Source: Henricia sp. BOLD:AAB3569 (taxonomy: Eukaryota > Echinodermata > Asteroidea > Spinulosida > Echinasteridae). From it: DNA of 64,000 nucleotides. The position numbers and the translations under genes are program-made. The DNA lies in assembly GCA_037783545.1 (NCBI GenBank), contig JBBELK010000093.1, forward strand, positions 372,001-436,000, written 5' to 3'. Below, piece by piece: positions 42,201 to 45,924 of the stretch. The notes under the pieces were generated by a model, which searched no databases, was not told the DNA's origin, and worked only from the letters and a program-made list of their open reading frames with translations. Numbering within the stretch: the first letter of the stretch is position 1; each line of letters begins with the position of its first letter.

Positions 42201-42915
42201 TACAATATCAATAGGTGATCGGAATGAGTTCCGATCACCTAAAAAAGACAAAGAAATCGTACAATAGTAATAGGTGATCGGAATTAGTTCCGATCACCTA
42301 AAAAAAGACAAAGAACCAATACAATATCAATAGGTGATCGGAATGAGTTCCGATCACCTAATAAACGGAAGAAAAAAAAATCAAAACGAAAACAAAGGCT
42401 TTTTCGCCGCAAAGCGAAAAAGCAAAAACAAAAGACAAAGAAATCGTACGAGAGTAATAGATCACACGTACACGACAGCGCAATGCGCATTTTTTAATAA
42501 CCTTACTGACACTCAAGTGCAACAATGATAATATAGCTCTTTTACATAAATAGGCAAAATGAATATTCATGTTAATCGTTCGCATTTTGATTAAATGCCA
42601 GTATGAAATTGCAGTGAGCGTTTCACTGTACATCATCATGTAATTGTACAAACTTGAATGCACATGTACATTGTAAAACACGTAAAACCGACACTCGGTA
42701 CGGCGATAGAGCATTGTCAATGCAGTACATGACAAACTAGATCTTCCCTTTCATAAAAAAAGGATATTTGAAAGGTCACAATGCAGCGCTGGACCCAGCA
42801 AACTGTAGCTCATTATGTTGAGCAGCTGCAGGTAATTTATAGTGCCGTGATAATGGCAGCACAACTGTAAACAACCAATCGAAACATCGCCCTCACACGG
42901 TCCACACGGCACCTG

Positions 42916-42948
<33 letters not shown>

Positions 42949-45920
42949 AGGGGCGACGGCGACGGCGACGGAGGGGCGACGGCGACGGCGACGAAAAGGG
43001 CGACGGCACGACGGCACGACGCGACGGAACGAAGCACGCACAAATCACACAACCCCCAAAGCAAGGTCGACGCGACGGCACGACGCGACAGGCGACGGCA
43101 CGACGCGACGGGCGACGGTGCGGGCGACGGCACGACGCGACGGACGACGGCAGGCAAGGCACTGTACACAGGCAATGGGAAAAGACACGACGGCGACGGC
43201 GACGCGCCTACAGGCGTCGCCGTCGCCGTAGCCCCTGCGTCACCGTCGCCGTCGCCCCTGCGTCGCCGTCGCCGTCGCCCTTTGACGAGGCGACGCCATC
43301 TGTCGTAAATGGAATTCCATATCATTGGTTAACGGTTGTTTTGACAGAATACGGTGCTGTTTGAAAAATAGCAGATTTTCCGTACGTAGCCTTACCCAGT
43401 TGGTAAGTTCACAAACACGTCATACCTTTACAGAAAATATGTGAGGGATATATTGTGGTCTTCGTCAGTGAAAGTCATCAATTTGCAATTTGTAAGCTGC
43501 ATAATTCAAACTACCGTTGATTTCCTCAGTTGTAACATTACGTGTGATGTCGCCATAATTGCAAACAGGCCTAAAATTAGTACATACTGTAAACTACACA
43601 GGTACGACGTACAAACGTTTATGCTTGCAAACCGGCACGTACGCACCATTTGACCCGAGTAGTGAGCTCTGATTGGATATTATGTAAGATATGAATATTT
43701 ATGAGCACTCGGGTTTCGCATAAGTAATTGCGTCGGATTTCCAACGCAGTTATAAAGAAACACATAAGAAATCGAGTACATAAAGAACAAGGCTATGATC
43801 CAGCCTCGTCCGTGAAGTCAGGATTCAGACCAAGATATTATGGTAAGCAGACTATTTGGCAGTTGGCTACAATTCACCGCGTGGTGGCGCACTTTCGCTG
43901 CATAGCACACATATGCATAGCACACAGGCAAATCTTCACGGATTCACACAATTTCATAGCCTTGGACACAAGGCTACACGTGCCTTGAATTTCTGTATAC
44001 TATCCCTAAAAAGAACTAAAGTGATTCCCACAGCAATTCAATCTGACATTTCTTGTTTATGGGAGAATGTTGTGGTTAAGGGCTCTCTGCAGAAAACCCA
44101 TTTTGTTCGGCTTTCAACCTGATTGAACCTGCGTGGGTTAAACTGACTTCTGGAGCCACACTTTCAAACGGCCCTCGATCGGGGTGCACGAGCCCAGTAA
44201 GAGAGGTACATCAGGTATACACCCTTTGGCACTTATGGTGGAATTGCCTCAGCGAAATTTTAGGAAGGCTTGTGCATGTTATTCTACTTTTGGACCGTTT
44301 TATCGAATCTTGCATCACTTTTCGTGGCACTAAAAATCGCCCAATCTGCATGGGGCTGAATCATGCTTAACCCCTTGCGGATGGGTTTATCTTGCCGGAA
44401 AGTGGTCCAACAGTCACACGGTGTTCTGTTACACATGTAGGTAAGTTCAACTGCCAGGCTGCGGCTATGCTGCCGTCGTCTGATATGGTGCCAAGGAGTT
44501 CAGAAAAATGCACAACATTGTTTTTGTTGTCACTTTCACAAATACACATTGTGGGGTGAAAGAAAAATCAAATGGCTCTCATTGGATTTCGAACCCAAAA
44601 CCTCTGATAAGATGCCCTGTGGCGTACTCCCTCAGGTTTTGCTGTATAATATCCTGGGTTTCAACCAACACTGTCACCAGGAGGAACGACACTTGTTTGT
44701 TTAGGACAGTTCCCGCCGACGCAACTGATTATATTGTCACACTCAAAACAGTTACATGCATTCTGTTCTCTAGATGTTGCATGGAGGCTCACTATGGATG
44801 TTTCACAATATTTCCCTACTGAATGAAATTAATTTACACCATTCATGAACAGAAAAAGTGCCAATTTATGAGAAATATTTTCAATTTCTCCAGTGGTCGT
44901 ACGGTGTTCTCCTGTGGGAGCTGTTTTCCGGAGGTCGTCGGCCATATCCTGGGGTTCGTAACAGGGACGTGTACAATTTTCTCCAGCAAGGAAGACGCAT
45001 GGATCCGCCAGGATTATCTCCACCGAAACTGTACGTAAAGAATATGCTACCTGTACACATTACATGTTGTGCTTCGTTCTGTTAAAAGTAGCAACGAGGA
45101 CGTACATGTACCGGAAAAAGATATTCAGTACCACAGTACGTTAAAATTTGCAAGGCTGTCATTAAACACTGCGACCAAACTCGACCCTGCAGTCCTCTCA
45201 GTCGCTATTAAACACCGCTTCAAGAAAGTAAAATAAATTGGTAGCTTATGTGCGAATATCCGTCATTTGTTACGAATACAAAAATTTGTTCCCGAATCAC
45301 CCCGACAATTTTCAGGGCTTTCCAAACTTTTACGATCTTGCACAGAGCGAACTGAATCATCCCAAGGCAGCCAAAAACTATTCCCCGATTTACTGAAGAA
45401 TTGCTGTTTTCGCGGCGATTAGGCTTAAATTCGGGAATGGGTGAAAAATAAATGCCTGTATCTGCCAGGAATCTCCTGACAGTCGGATTAGGGACACCAA
45501 TACTGTCGCACGTGCATTTTTGAATGAAAATTATAATAAACCTTGTAGCATAAGATGTCTTATTTTTCGATATTTTTGTTCAGATCTGAAATCATGCAGC
45601 AGTGCTGGAAGGATTCGCCAAAGATACGATGCTCTTTCGGAGAGATAGTTAACGAGCTTGACCGTCTGGTCGCTGTGTTGGATGATGACTCGTCTCCAGG
45701 AGGGGGTTGGAACGCATCGAGTGAGGTTGACAGCCCAGCATCGATCTCTGGAGCCGCTTATTGCAACGAGCCTAGCTATCTCCAGCCAACTGTGGAATGT
45801 GCAACCAAGGGCGGCAGCCACCACATTCCAATGGAAGTCATCGGATGGGGTCAAGAAAAGGATGAAACAGTGGATGTTGATGAGCGACAGAAAATAGCCC
45901 AGTCTTATTTTTCTAACTGA
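8219..45920 (+). CDS. Sema/PSI/IPT receptor tyrosine kinase, plexin-like ectodomain, MET/TAM-like kinase (27 coding exons)
   Basis: Joining 27 exons gives 4962 nt, 1653 residues, with every junction in phase. Order: signal peptide 1-23, Sema propeller about 40-465, PSI1 about 470-515, atypical IPT about 520-620, PSI2 about 622-665, a second atypical IPT about 690-780, PSI3 about 782-832, four IPT/TIG domains about 837-1200, transmembrane helix about 1209-1234, juxtamembrane to 1305, kinase about 1306-1577, 75-residue tail. Catalytic features: glycine loop G1315-R-G-A-F-G1320, lysine K1341 in VAVK, helix-C E1358, HRDLAARN from 1433, DFG from 1453, twin activation-loop tyrosines Y1465-Y1466. 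It should sit in the plasma membrane and signal by ligand-driven autophosphorylation; the ligand is unknown. Kinase sequence resembles MET/RON and also TAM kinases, and I cannot separate these by eye. The three-PSI ectodomain is plexin order, and no plexin GAP domain is present. The tail lacks the paired YVxV docking motif of MET. Confidence 0.9.
9281..9840. other. Intron 1, AT-rich part
   Basis: TTTATT-rich and CAACA-rich low-complexity DNA with no other feature. Confidence 0.5.
9853..9904 (+). repeat. 19-bp tandem repeat, about 2.8 units
   Basis: Unit TCTTATATTCTTGAAGTCT. Confidence 0.85.
9914..10146. mobile_element. Small TIR element (MITE) in intron 1
   Basis: Ends AGGCCAAAAAAAGAACTATG and its near-perfect inverse (CATAGTTCTTTTTTGGCCT) over about 26 bp. 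There is no coding sequence. Confidence 0.7.
10338..10957 (+). pseudogene. Decayed copy of part of coding exon 1, split by a MITE
   Basis: 10338-10474 aligns with exon 1 at about 9060-9196 (shared words include 'gaattgatccag', 'ccaccaatatcccc' and 'gcattca'). After the element at 10475-10922 the alignment resumes with 'taatgcatttt' and 'attgcgttca', matching exon 1 to about 9227. The copy has in-frame stops and no useful splice sites, so it is a dead internal duplication and not an alternative exon. Confidence 0.75.
10475..10922. mobile_element. TIR element inserted in the decayed exon copy
   Basis: Ends GGGTAATTCCCAAAATTCGG and its inverse match over about 29 bp with one difference. TAAT is duplicated at 10471-10474 and 10923-10926. 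There is no coding sequence. It postdates the exon duplication. Confidence 0.8.
10958..11415. other. Intron 1, unassigned
   Basis: No gene, RNA or clear repeat. Confidence 0.4.
11416..12391. mobile_element. Long-TIR element with a nested insertion
   Basis: Arms of more than 200 bp pair outward from GATTTCCCGGTTATTTTAGC and its inverse GTGCTAAAATAACCAGGAAATC region. The left arm is interrupted at 11613-11859 by a second element; the uninterrupted right arm shows the empty site. There is no coding sequence. Confidence 0.75.
11613..11859. mobile_element. CACTGCAAA-ended element with iterated CCCAAC/GGTAAA core
   Basis: Its ends are CACAGTAAGAAATAATGGG and, inverted, CACTGCAAAAAATCCTGGG. GGGTAA, CCCAAC and GTTGGG recur inside in both orientations. 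It shares its terminal word and its layout with 112-462, but not its iterated motif. Confidence 0.65.
12392..13050. other. Intron 1, unassigned
   Basis: Nothing recognised. Confidence 0.4.
13060..13440 (+). pseudogene. Possible Tc1/mariner-type transposase fragment
   Basis: One frame reads [16 protein letters not shown] followed about 20 residues later by GN, resembling the DDE-domain signature of Tc1-like transposases (WGG.SVMVW ... GN). The stretch before it is out of frame and has no recognisable catalytic aspartates. This is a short decayed remnant, and the family call rests on this one motif. Confidence 0.4.
13546..13602 (+). pseudogene. Decayed copy of the intron 1/exon 2 junction
   Basis: AGGATCCAACTGTTTTC...TTTTTTGCAG followed by 'ctgtgcaacac' copies 13888-13943, which holds the real branch/pyrimidine tract, acceptor and first codons of exon 2. 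The copy lacks the bases that would keep exon 2 in frame. Confidence 0.7.
13914..14108 (+). CDS. Coding exon 2: Sema domain
   Basis: 65 codons (residues 355-419), phase 0 at both ends, between CTTTTTGCAG and GTGAGA. It ends with the Sema strand [15 protein letters not shown], typical of the last propeller blades. Confidence 0.92.
14160..14565. repeat. Inverted repeat in intron 2
   Basis: Arms of about 95 bp at 14160-14255 and 14455-14565, sharing 'cgttcagactgaacac' and 'gcttattcaatt' and their complements. It is probably a degenerate MITE. Confidence 0.65.
14632..14760 (+). CDS. Coding exon 3: end of the Sema domain
   Basis: 43 codons (residues 420-462), phase 0. It includes [18 protein letters not shown] and ends HINILTEQQ, which joins to FLRLRVENC of exon 4 to form the final Sema strand. 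Confidence 0.9.
14761..15699. other. Intron 3, first part
   Basis: AT-rich with no supported feature. An exon-like stretch near 15232 was rejected. Confidence 0.5.
15700..16010 (+). repeat. Dispersed repeat, copy 1 (partner 59873-60180)
   Basis: About 300 bp colinear with 59873-60180, including 'gtgataactgatcgacttcg' and 'ggcttgcat'. Noncoding. Confidence 0.7.
16340..16480 (-). mobile_element. tRNA-derived SINE fragment
   Basis: On the minus strand GCCTTATAGCTCAGCTGG carries a good polymerase III A box and is followed by a Thr-like anticodon loop (CTAGTGA) and a weak B box (TAGTTCAAATT). The loop and T arm are degenerate, so this is not a working tRNA. Flanking sequence resembles 44540-44660. 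Confidence 0.6.
16502..16617 (+). CDS. Coding exon 4: Sema end and PSI1
   Basis: Residues 463-501, starting phase 0 after TTTGGTAG and ending phase 2 at GTATTA. The PSI cysteines are clear: [11 protein letters not shown] then DPYCGWC. An acceptor 8 bases further in (TTTTTAAG) would break the frame. Confidence 0.9.
16676..17080. mobile_element. TIR element in intron 4
   Basis: TGTCACGACGAAATAAGCGT and its inverse bound about 400 bp, with about 26 bp paired and no coding sequence. Confidence 0.7.
17304..17433 (+). CDS. Coding exon 5: end of PSI1
   Basis: Residues 501-544, with CTRHSECP completing the PSI fold and CVDINQTDP following. Acceptor TACAG, donor GTAACG, ends phase 0. Confidence 0.9.
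17803..17959 (+). CDS. Coding exon 6: atypical IPT-like domain
   Basis: Residues 545-597. [19 protein letters not shown] has the pattern that links PSI1 to PSI2 in plexins. Ends phase 1 at GTAATT. Confidence 0.88.
18141..18240 (+). CDS. Coding exon 7: start of PSI2
   Basis: Residues 597-630, ending [11 protein letters not shown], the first PSI2 cysteine. Donor GTAAGT. Confidence 0.88.
18833..18947 (+). CDS. Coding exon 8: PSI2
   Basis: Residues 630-668, [20 protein letters not shown], the cysteine/tryptophan core of a second PSI module, ending phase 0. Confidence 0.9.
19051..19182 (+). mobile_element. Fragment of a hAT-like CAGGGGCGGATCC element
   Basis: CAGGGCGGATCCAGGAATTTT matches the inverse right end of 55390-55650, and the internal 'accagggaggggttttgcc' is shared. 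The far terminus is not clean. Confidence 0.65.
19312..19449 (+). CDS. Coding exon 9: second atypical IPT
   Basis: Residues 669-714, 46 codons, phase 0 at both ends, with [19 protein letters not shown] as a plexin-like linker strand. Confidence 0.88.
19834..19923 (+). CDS. Coding exon 10: second atypical IPT
   Basis: Residues 715-744, [18 protein letters not shown]. The acceptor is a tandem AAGCAG, so one extra glutamine could be included by NAGNAG splicing. Ends phase 0. Confidence 0.87.
20071..20164 (+). CDS. Coding exon 11: second atypical IPT end
   Basis: Residues 745-776, [16 protein letters not shown], a common last strand before PSI3 in plexins. Ends phase 1 at GTAAGT. Confidence 0.87.
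20165..20671. other. Intron 11
   Basis: No repeat or gene seen. Confidence 0.4.
20672..20853 (+). CDS. Coding exon 12: PSI3
   Basis: Residues 776-836. [16 protein letters not shown] then [18 protein letters not shown] is a full third PSI module. Ends phase 0 at GTAAGG. Confidence 0.92.
21155..21309 (+). CDS. Coding exon 13: IPT/TIG domain
   Basis: Residues 837-888, [18 protein letters not shown], the canonical start of an IPT domain, with NIGRRFQDI and a PCDL cysteine. Ends phase 2. Confidence 0.92.
21765..21891 (+). CDS. Coding exon 14: IPT domain end
   Basis: Residues 888-930, [18 protein letters not shown] to VSFTYT, the last strand of the domain. Ends phase 0 at GTATAA. Confidence 0.9.
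21902..22166. mobile_element. TIR element with C-rich core
   Basis: ACCTTTTAATTGCCCCCC and its inverse near 22150 bound a core that starts with a run of about 25 C and repeats 'aaatccccaccc' words. Confidence 0.55.
22185..22487 (-). mobile_element. tRNA-derived SINE
   Basis: On the minus strand the head reads AATCAGGTTGGCGCAGCGG (A box) then CTGGTTCGAATCCCGTC (B box, repeated once more 20 bp on). A conserved-looking middle (TTTTCCCCGTACACG, CTTCCTCCCACC) and an unrelated tail follow. Length of about 300 bp fits a full SINE. Confidence 0.75.
22697..23870. mobile_element. Tc1-type nonautonomous element, disrupted
   Basis: Its left 130 bp match 26359-26490 and its right 90 bp match the end of the copy at 28095-28189. 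The middle is replaced by the THAP-type element at 22825-23779. Confidence 0.65.
22825..23779 (+). mobile_element. THAP-type TTAA element, copy 1 of 3
   Basis: Starts TTAAAGAGGAAGAATCCCCC and ends GGGGGATTCTAGCTGTTTAA. A reading frame near 23142 begins [19 protein letters not shown], like the N-terminus of a THAP zinc-finger domain (MP..C....C..), then stops after about 38 codons. It is a degenerate, nonautonomous copy. The other copies are at 45925 and 52435. Confidence 0.7.
23871..24417. other. Intron 14, unassigned
   Basis: No family recognised. Confidence 0.4.
24420..24943. mobile_element. TIR element with TA target site
   Basis: GAGAGGTTTCGCACCGTCAC and its inverse pair over about 40 bp, flanked by TA on both sides. 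Runs of 'acggatacg' lie just inside each end. No transposase. It contains the first copy of the octamer repeat (24690-24800). Confidence 0.7.
25612..25635. repeat. Perfect 22-bp palindrome
   Basis: GACGGGCAGAATTCTGCCCG(TC). A second palindromic pair, 'cgatccctatat', lies just downstream at 25648-25690. Confidence 0.8.
25718..25870 (+). repeat. Octamer-rich repeat, five ATGCAAAT sites
   Basis: ATGCAAAT occurs at 25769, 25793, 25824, 25844 and 25856, mostly after GTGCCCAAA. The first 110 bp are a direct copy of 24690-24800, which has two more octamers. ATGCAAAT is the established POU/Oct binding octamer. Whether it acts as an enhancer here is unknown. Confidence 0.75.
26159..26304 (+). CDS. 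Coding exon 15: second IPT domain
   Basis: Residues 931-979, [19 protein letters not shown]. Acceptor CTCCAG, donor GTGAGT, ends phase 2. Confidence 0.92.
26504..28095. mobile_element. Nested element, ACACCCAACACAAAAAG ends
   Basis: TIRs of about 100 bp starting TACACCCAACACAAAAAG at 26504 and ending in the inverse at 28095. They share AGTTCCCG and AAAAAGCGACGTGTG. No protein family is seen inside. Confidence 0.75.
27013..27838. mobile_element. Nested TTAA element, AAAGG..CACCGGC ends
   Basis: AAAGGTAACACCGGC on the left and GCCGGTGTGTTCCTTT on the right, with TTAA at 27013-27016 and 27835-27838. Near the right end there is a hairpin around 'ccagaatttgggttc' next to two TCACGTGAC-like words. 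Related copies are at 3475-4140 and 59560-59815. Confidence 0.75.
28295..28453 (+). CDS. Coding exon 16: second IPT end, third IPT start
   Basis: Residues 979-1032, [11 protein letters not shown] and then [17 protein letters not shown], the junction of two IPT domains. Ends phase 2. Confidence 0.87.
28712..28808 (+). CDS. Coding exon 17: third IPT
   Basis: Residues 1032-1064, [16 protein letters not shown], the conserved glycine-rich IPT start. Ends phase 0 at GTAAGC. Confidence 0.9.
28831..29154. mobile_element. hAT-like element, CAGGCCCGTAACCAG ends
   Basis: Ends CAGGCCCGTAACCAG and CTGGTTACGGGCCTG with TCACT duplicated at 28831-28835 and 29150-29154. A 5-bp duplication fits the hAT5 group. 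Confidence 0.8.
29478..29675 (+). CDS. Coding exon 18: third IPT end
   Basis: Residues 1065-1130, 66 codons, [16 protein letters not shown] then [16 protein letters not shown], the plexin-like spacer before the last IPT. Ends phase 0. Confidence 0.9.
30009..30185 (+). CDS. Coding exon 19: fourth IPT
   Basis: Residues 1131-1189, [18 protein letters not shown] with paired cysteines. Ends phase 0 at GTAAGA. Confidence 0.9.
30420..30630 (+). CDS. Coding exon 20: transmembrane segment
   Basis: Residues 1190-1260. The helix runs [15 protein letters not shown] to [10 protein letters not shown] (about 1209-1234), followed by the basic stop-transfer KYNKQKQ and a heptad-like [18 protein letters not shown]. 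Ends phase 1. Confidence 0.93.
30834..31004 (+). CDS. Coding exon 21: juxtamembrane and start of kinase
   Basis: Residues 1260-1317. It carries RRRHSLD (S1271), a basophilic-kinase consensus, and [13 protein letters not shown], the first half of the glycine loop. The intron cuts the loop itself, phase 1. Confidence 0.92.
31348..31431 (+). CDS. Coding exon 22: ATP-binding loop and catalytic lysine
   Basis: Residues 1317-1345, [11 protein letters not shown] to VAVKTIQ (K1341). A short 84-nt exon, phase 1 at both ends, so skipping it would keep the frame and delete the ATP-binding site. Confidence 0.93.
31619..31800 (+). CDS. Coding exon 23: helix C and hinge
   Basis: Residues 1345-1405, [18 protein letters not shown] with the helix-C glutamate E1358, and the hinge [15 protein letters not shown]. 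Similar wording occurs in MET and TAM kinases. Confidence 0.93.
32052..32161 (+). CDS. Coding exon 24: catalytic loop
   Basis: Residues 1406-1442, [20 protein letters not shown] then NCM. The intron splits the methionine codon. Confidence 0.94.
32359..32521 (+). CDS. Coding exon 25: DFG and activation loop
   Basis: Residues 1442-1496, [20 protein letters not shown], then [10 protein letters not shown]. The acceptor ATACAAG has a weak pyrimidine tract, but the phase and protein join are exact. Read-through at the donor would stop two codons later. Confidence 0.93.
32575..32735 (+). repeat. Dispersed repeat 'A', copy 1
   Basis: Shares 'tgtgtgaatccgtgaag', 'gcgaaagtgcgcca' and 'gtagccaactgc' with 38698-38955 (same strand), 43725-43975 and 58740-58902 (opposite strand). 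Confidence 0.75.
32800..33330 (+). repeat. GGCGAC-rich foldback-like repeat 'B', copy 1
   Basis: Runs of GGCGAC on the left and GTCGCC on the right flank a unique middle ('ttttcccattgcctgtgtac', 'gctttgggggttgtgtg'). The inverse copy is at 42830-43320. Arg/Asp-repeat open frames in all six phases are artefacts of the hexamer. Short-repeat arms facing each other recall foldback elements. Confidence 0.75.
33478..33643. mobile_element. Palindromic 166-bp MITE, copy 1 of 3
   Basis: TAGACTACTGAAGTATGACG and its inverse pair through most of the element, including GTTGCCATGG and TGGGTCTA. Copies: 48837-49003 and 55012-55180. Confidence 0.8.
33660..34080 (+). repeat. GGCTGGG minisatellite, first block
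   Basis: Imperfect iteration of 'tttgggctgggctgg' and 'ggggtggcttcaggctg'. The block resumes at 34555 after an insertion. Confidence 0.75.
34083..34553. mobile_element. TIR element inside the minisatellite
   Basis: CCCCCTTTACACCGAGCTACG and its inverse TACGACCG..TGTAAAGGGG region bound 470 bp rich in 'gagcgacc'. There is no coding sequence. Confidence 0.7.
34555..34910 (+). repeat. GGCTGGG minisatellite, second block, with a nested MITE
   Basis: Continuation of 33660-34080. 34627-34812 is a separate insertion with ends CAGCACGATATGTGGCA and TGCCACATATCGTGCTG. Confidence 0.7.
35267..35425. repeat. CACTTCGCCC short-repeat inverted block
   Basis: Iterated 'ttcgccccaaa' in the left part and 'gggcgaaatggtt' in the right part form an imperfect inverted array. 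Confidence 0.7.
35633..35781. mobile_element. Small MITE in intron 25
   Basis: TTTCCTTTGTTACGCAGTGG and its inverse pair over about 50 bp around a short centre. Confidence 0.65.
35782..37250. other. Intron 25, largely unassigned
   Basis: Minus-strand frames around 36350-36883 read coding-like stretches (for example [15 protein letters not shown]) but match no family I know and are interrupted. They may be a decayed transposon gene. Confidence 0.3.
37258..38170. mobile_element. TIR element with three CCTCTCCAG repeats
   Basis: GGGCTATTTCACAATAAGTG and its inverse (ends at 38166), with ATCT duplicated on both sides. CCTCTCCAG recurs near 37665, 37820 and 37962 in divergent 140-155-bp units. 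Confidence 0.75.
38290..38590 (-). pseudogene. Fossil integrase-like transposon fragment
   Basis: The minus strand encodes [17 protein letters not shown] followed by [14 protein letters not shown], resembling the C-terminal part of integrase-core proteins common in animal mobile elements (..EWN.HR.R....DVLYFLP...). It is a broken remnant. The parent family cannot be fixed from this piece. Confidence 0.45.
38698..38955 (+). repeat. Dispersed repeat 'A', copy 2
   Basis: The longest copy, extending to 'ggaaatccgacgcaattac'. It is the inverse of 43725-43975. Confidence 0.75.
38960..41960. repeat. Satellite array of about 350-bp units with CRE palindromes
   Basis: Units start near 39049, 39402, 39750, 40568, 40912, 41267, 41568 and 41919. 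Each carries one or two TGACGTCA sites, then 'tatacatgctggtgaaa', 'tttgacctcaaattgacc' and 'ctgccaaatacgaag'. I count about 13 TGACGTCA. Several units keep an antisense open frame of about 60-100 codons. 39870-40550 is a rearranged part. Confidence 0.85.
41995..42365. repeat. 60-bp tandem array with a hairpin in every unit
   Basis: Six units. Each ends in AGGTGATCGGAATGAGTTCC followed by GATCACCT, a 12-bp stem with a TGAG loop, preceded by 'aaagacaaagaacc'. Unit 3 has two stem changes. The spacing segments are themselves repeats, so it is not a CRISPR array. Confidence 0.9.
42830..43320 (-). repeat. GGCGAC-rich repeat 'B', copy 2 (inverted)
   Basis: Reverse complement of 32800-33330 with small indels in the hexamer runs. 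Confidence 0.75.
43725..43975 (-). repeat. Dispersed repeat 'A', copy 3 (inverted)
   Basis: Reverse complement of 38698-38955. Confidence 0.75.
43976..44539. other. Intron 25, unassigned
   Basis: Nothing recognised. Confidence 0.4.
44540..44660 (-). mobile_element. Second degenerate tRNA-derived SINE fragment
   Basis: On the minus strand GGGTTCGAAATCC is a B box. The upstream part resembles 16340-16480 ('gtactccctcagg'). Confidence 0.45.
44894..45030 (+). CDS. Coding exon 26: kinase C-lobe
   Basis: Residues 1497-1542, [20 protein letters not shown] then NFLQQGRRM. Acceptor TTTCTCCAG, donor GTACGT, ends phase 2. It joins exon 25 as DV|WSYG across 12.4 kb. Confidence 0.94.
45031..45583. other. 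Intron 26
   Basis: No repeat recognised. An AATAAA near 45447 is intronic. Confidence 0.5.
45584..45920 (+). CDS. Coding exon 27: kinase end, tail and stop
   Basis: Residues 1542-1653 and TGA at 45918. [20 protein letters not shown] is the last kinase helix; the usual RPSF is RCSF here. The acidic, serine-rich tail has two possible phosphotyrosine sites (SYLQP, SYFSN) and no MET-type docking pair. Confidence 0.93.
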
Positions 45921-45924
45921 ATTC

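Noticed and set aside
41995-42365. CRISPR-like regular array
   Set aside because: Animal DNA, no unique spacers, no cas genes; it is a tandem satellite with a hairpin.
33331-42829. Large self-synthesising element between the inverted A/B repeats
   Set aside because: No polymerase, capsid or intact integrase genes in the interior; only tandem repeats, small elements and one fossil fragment.
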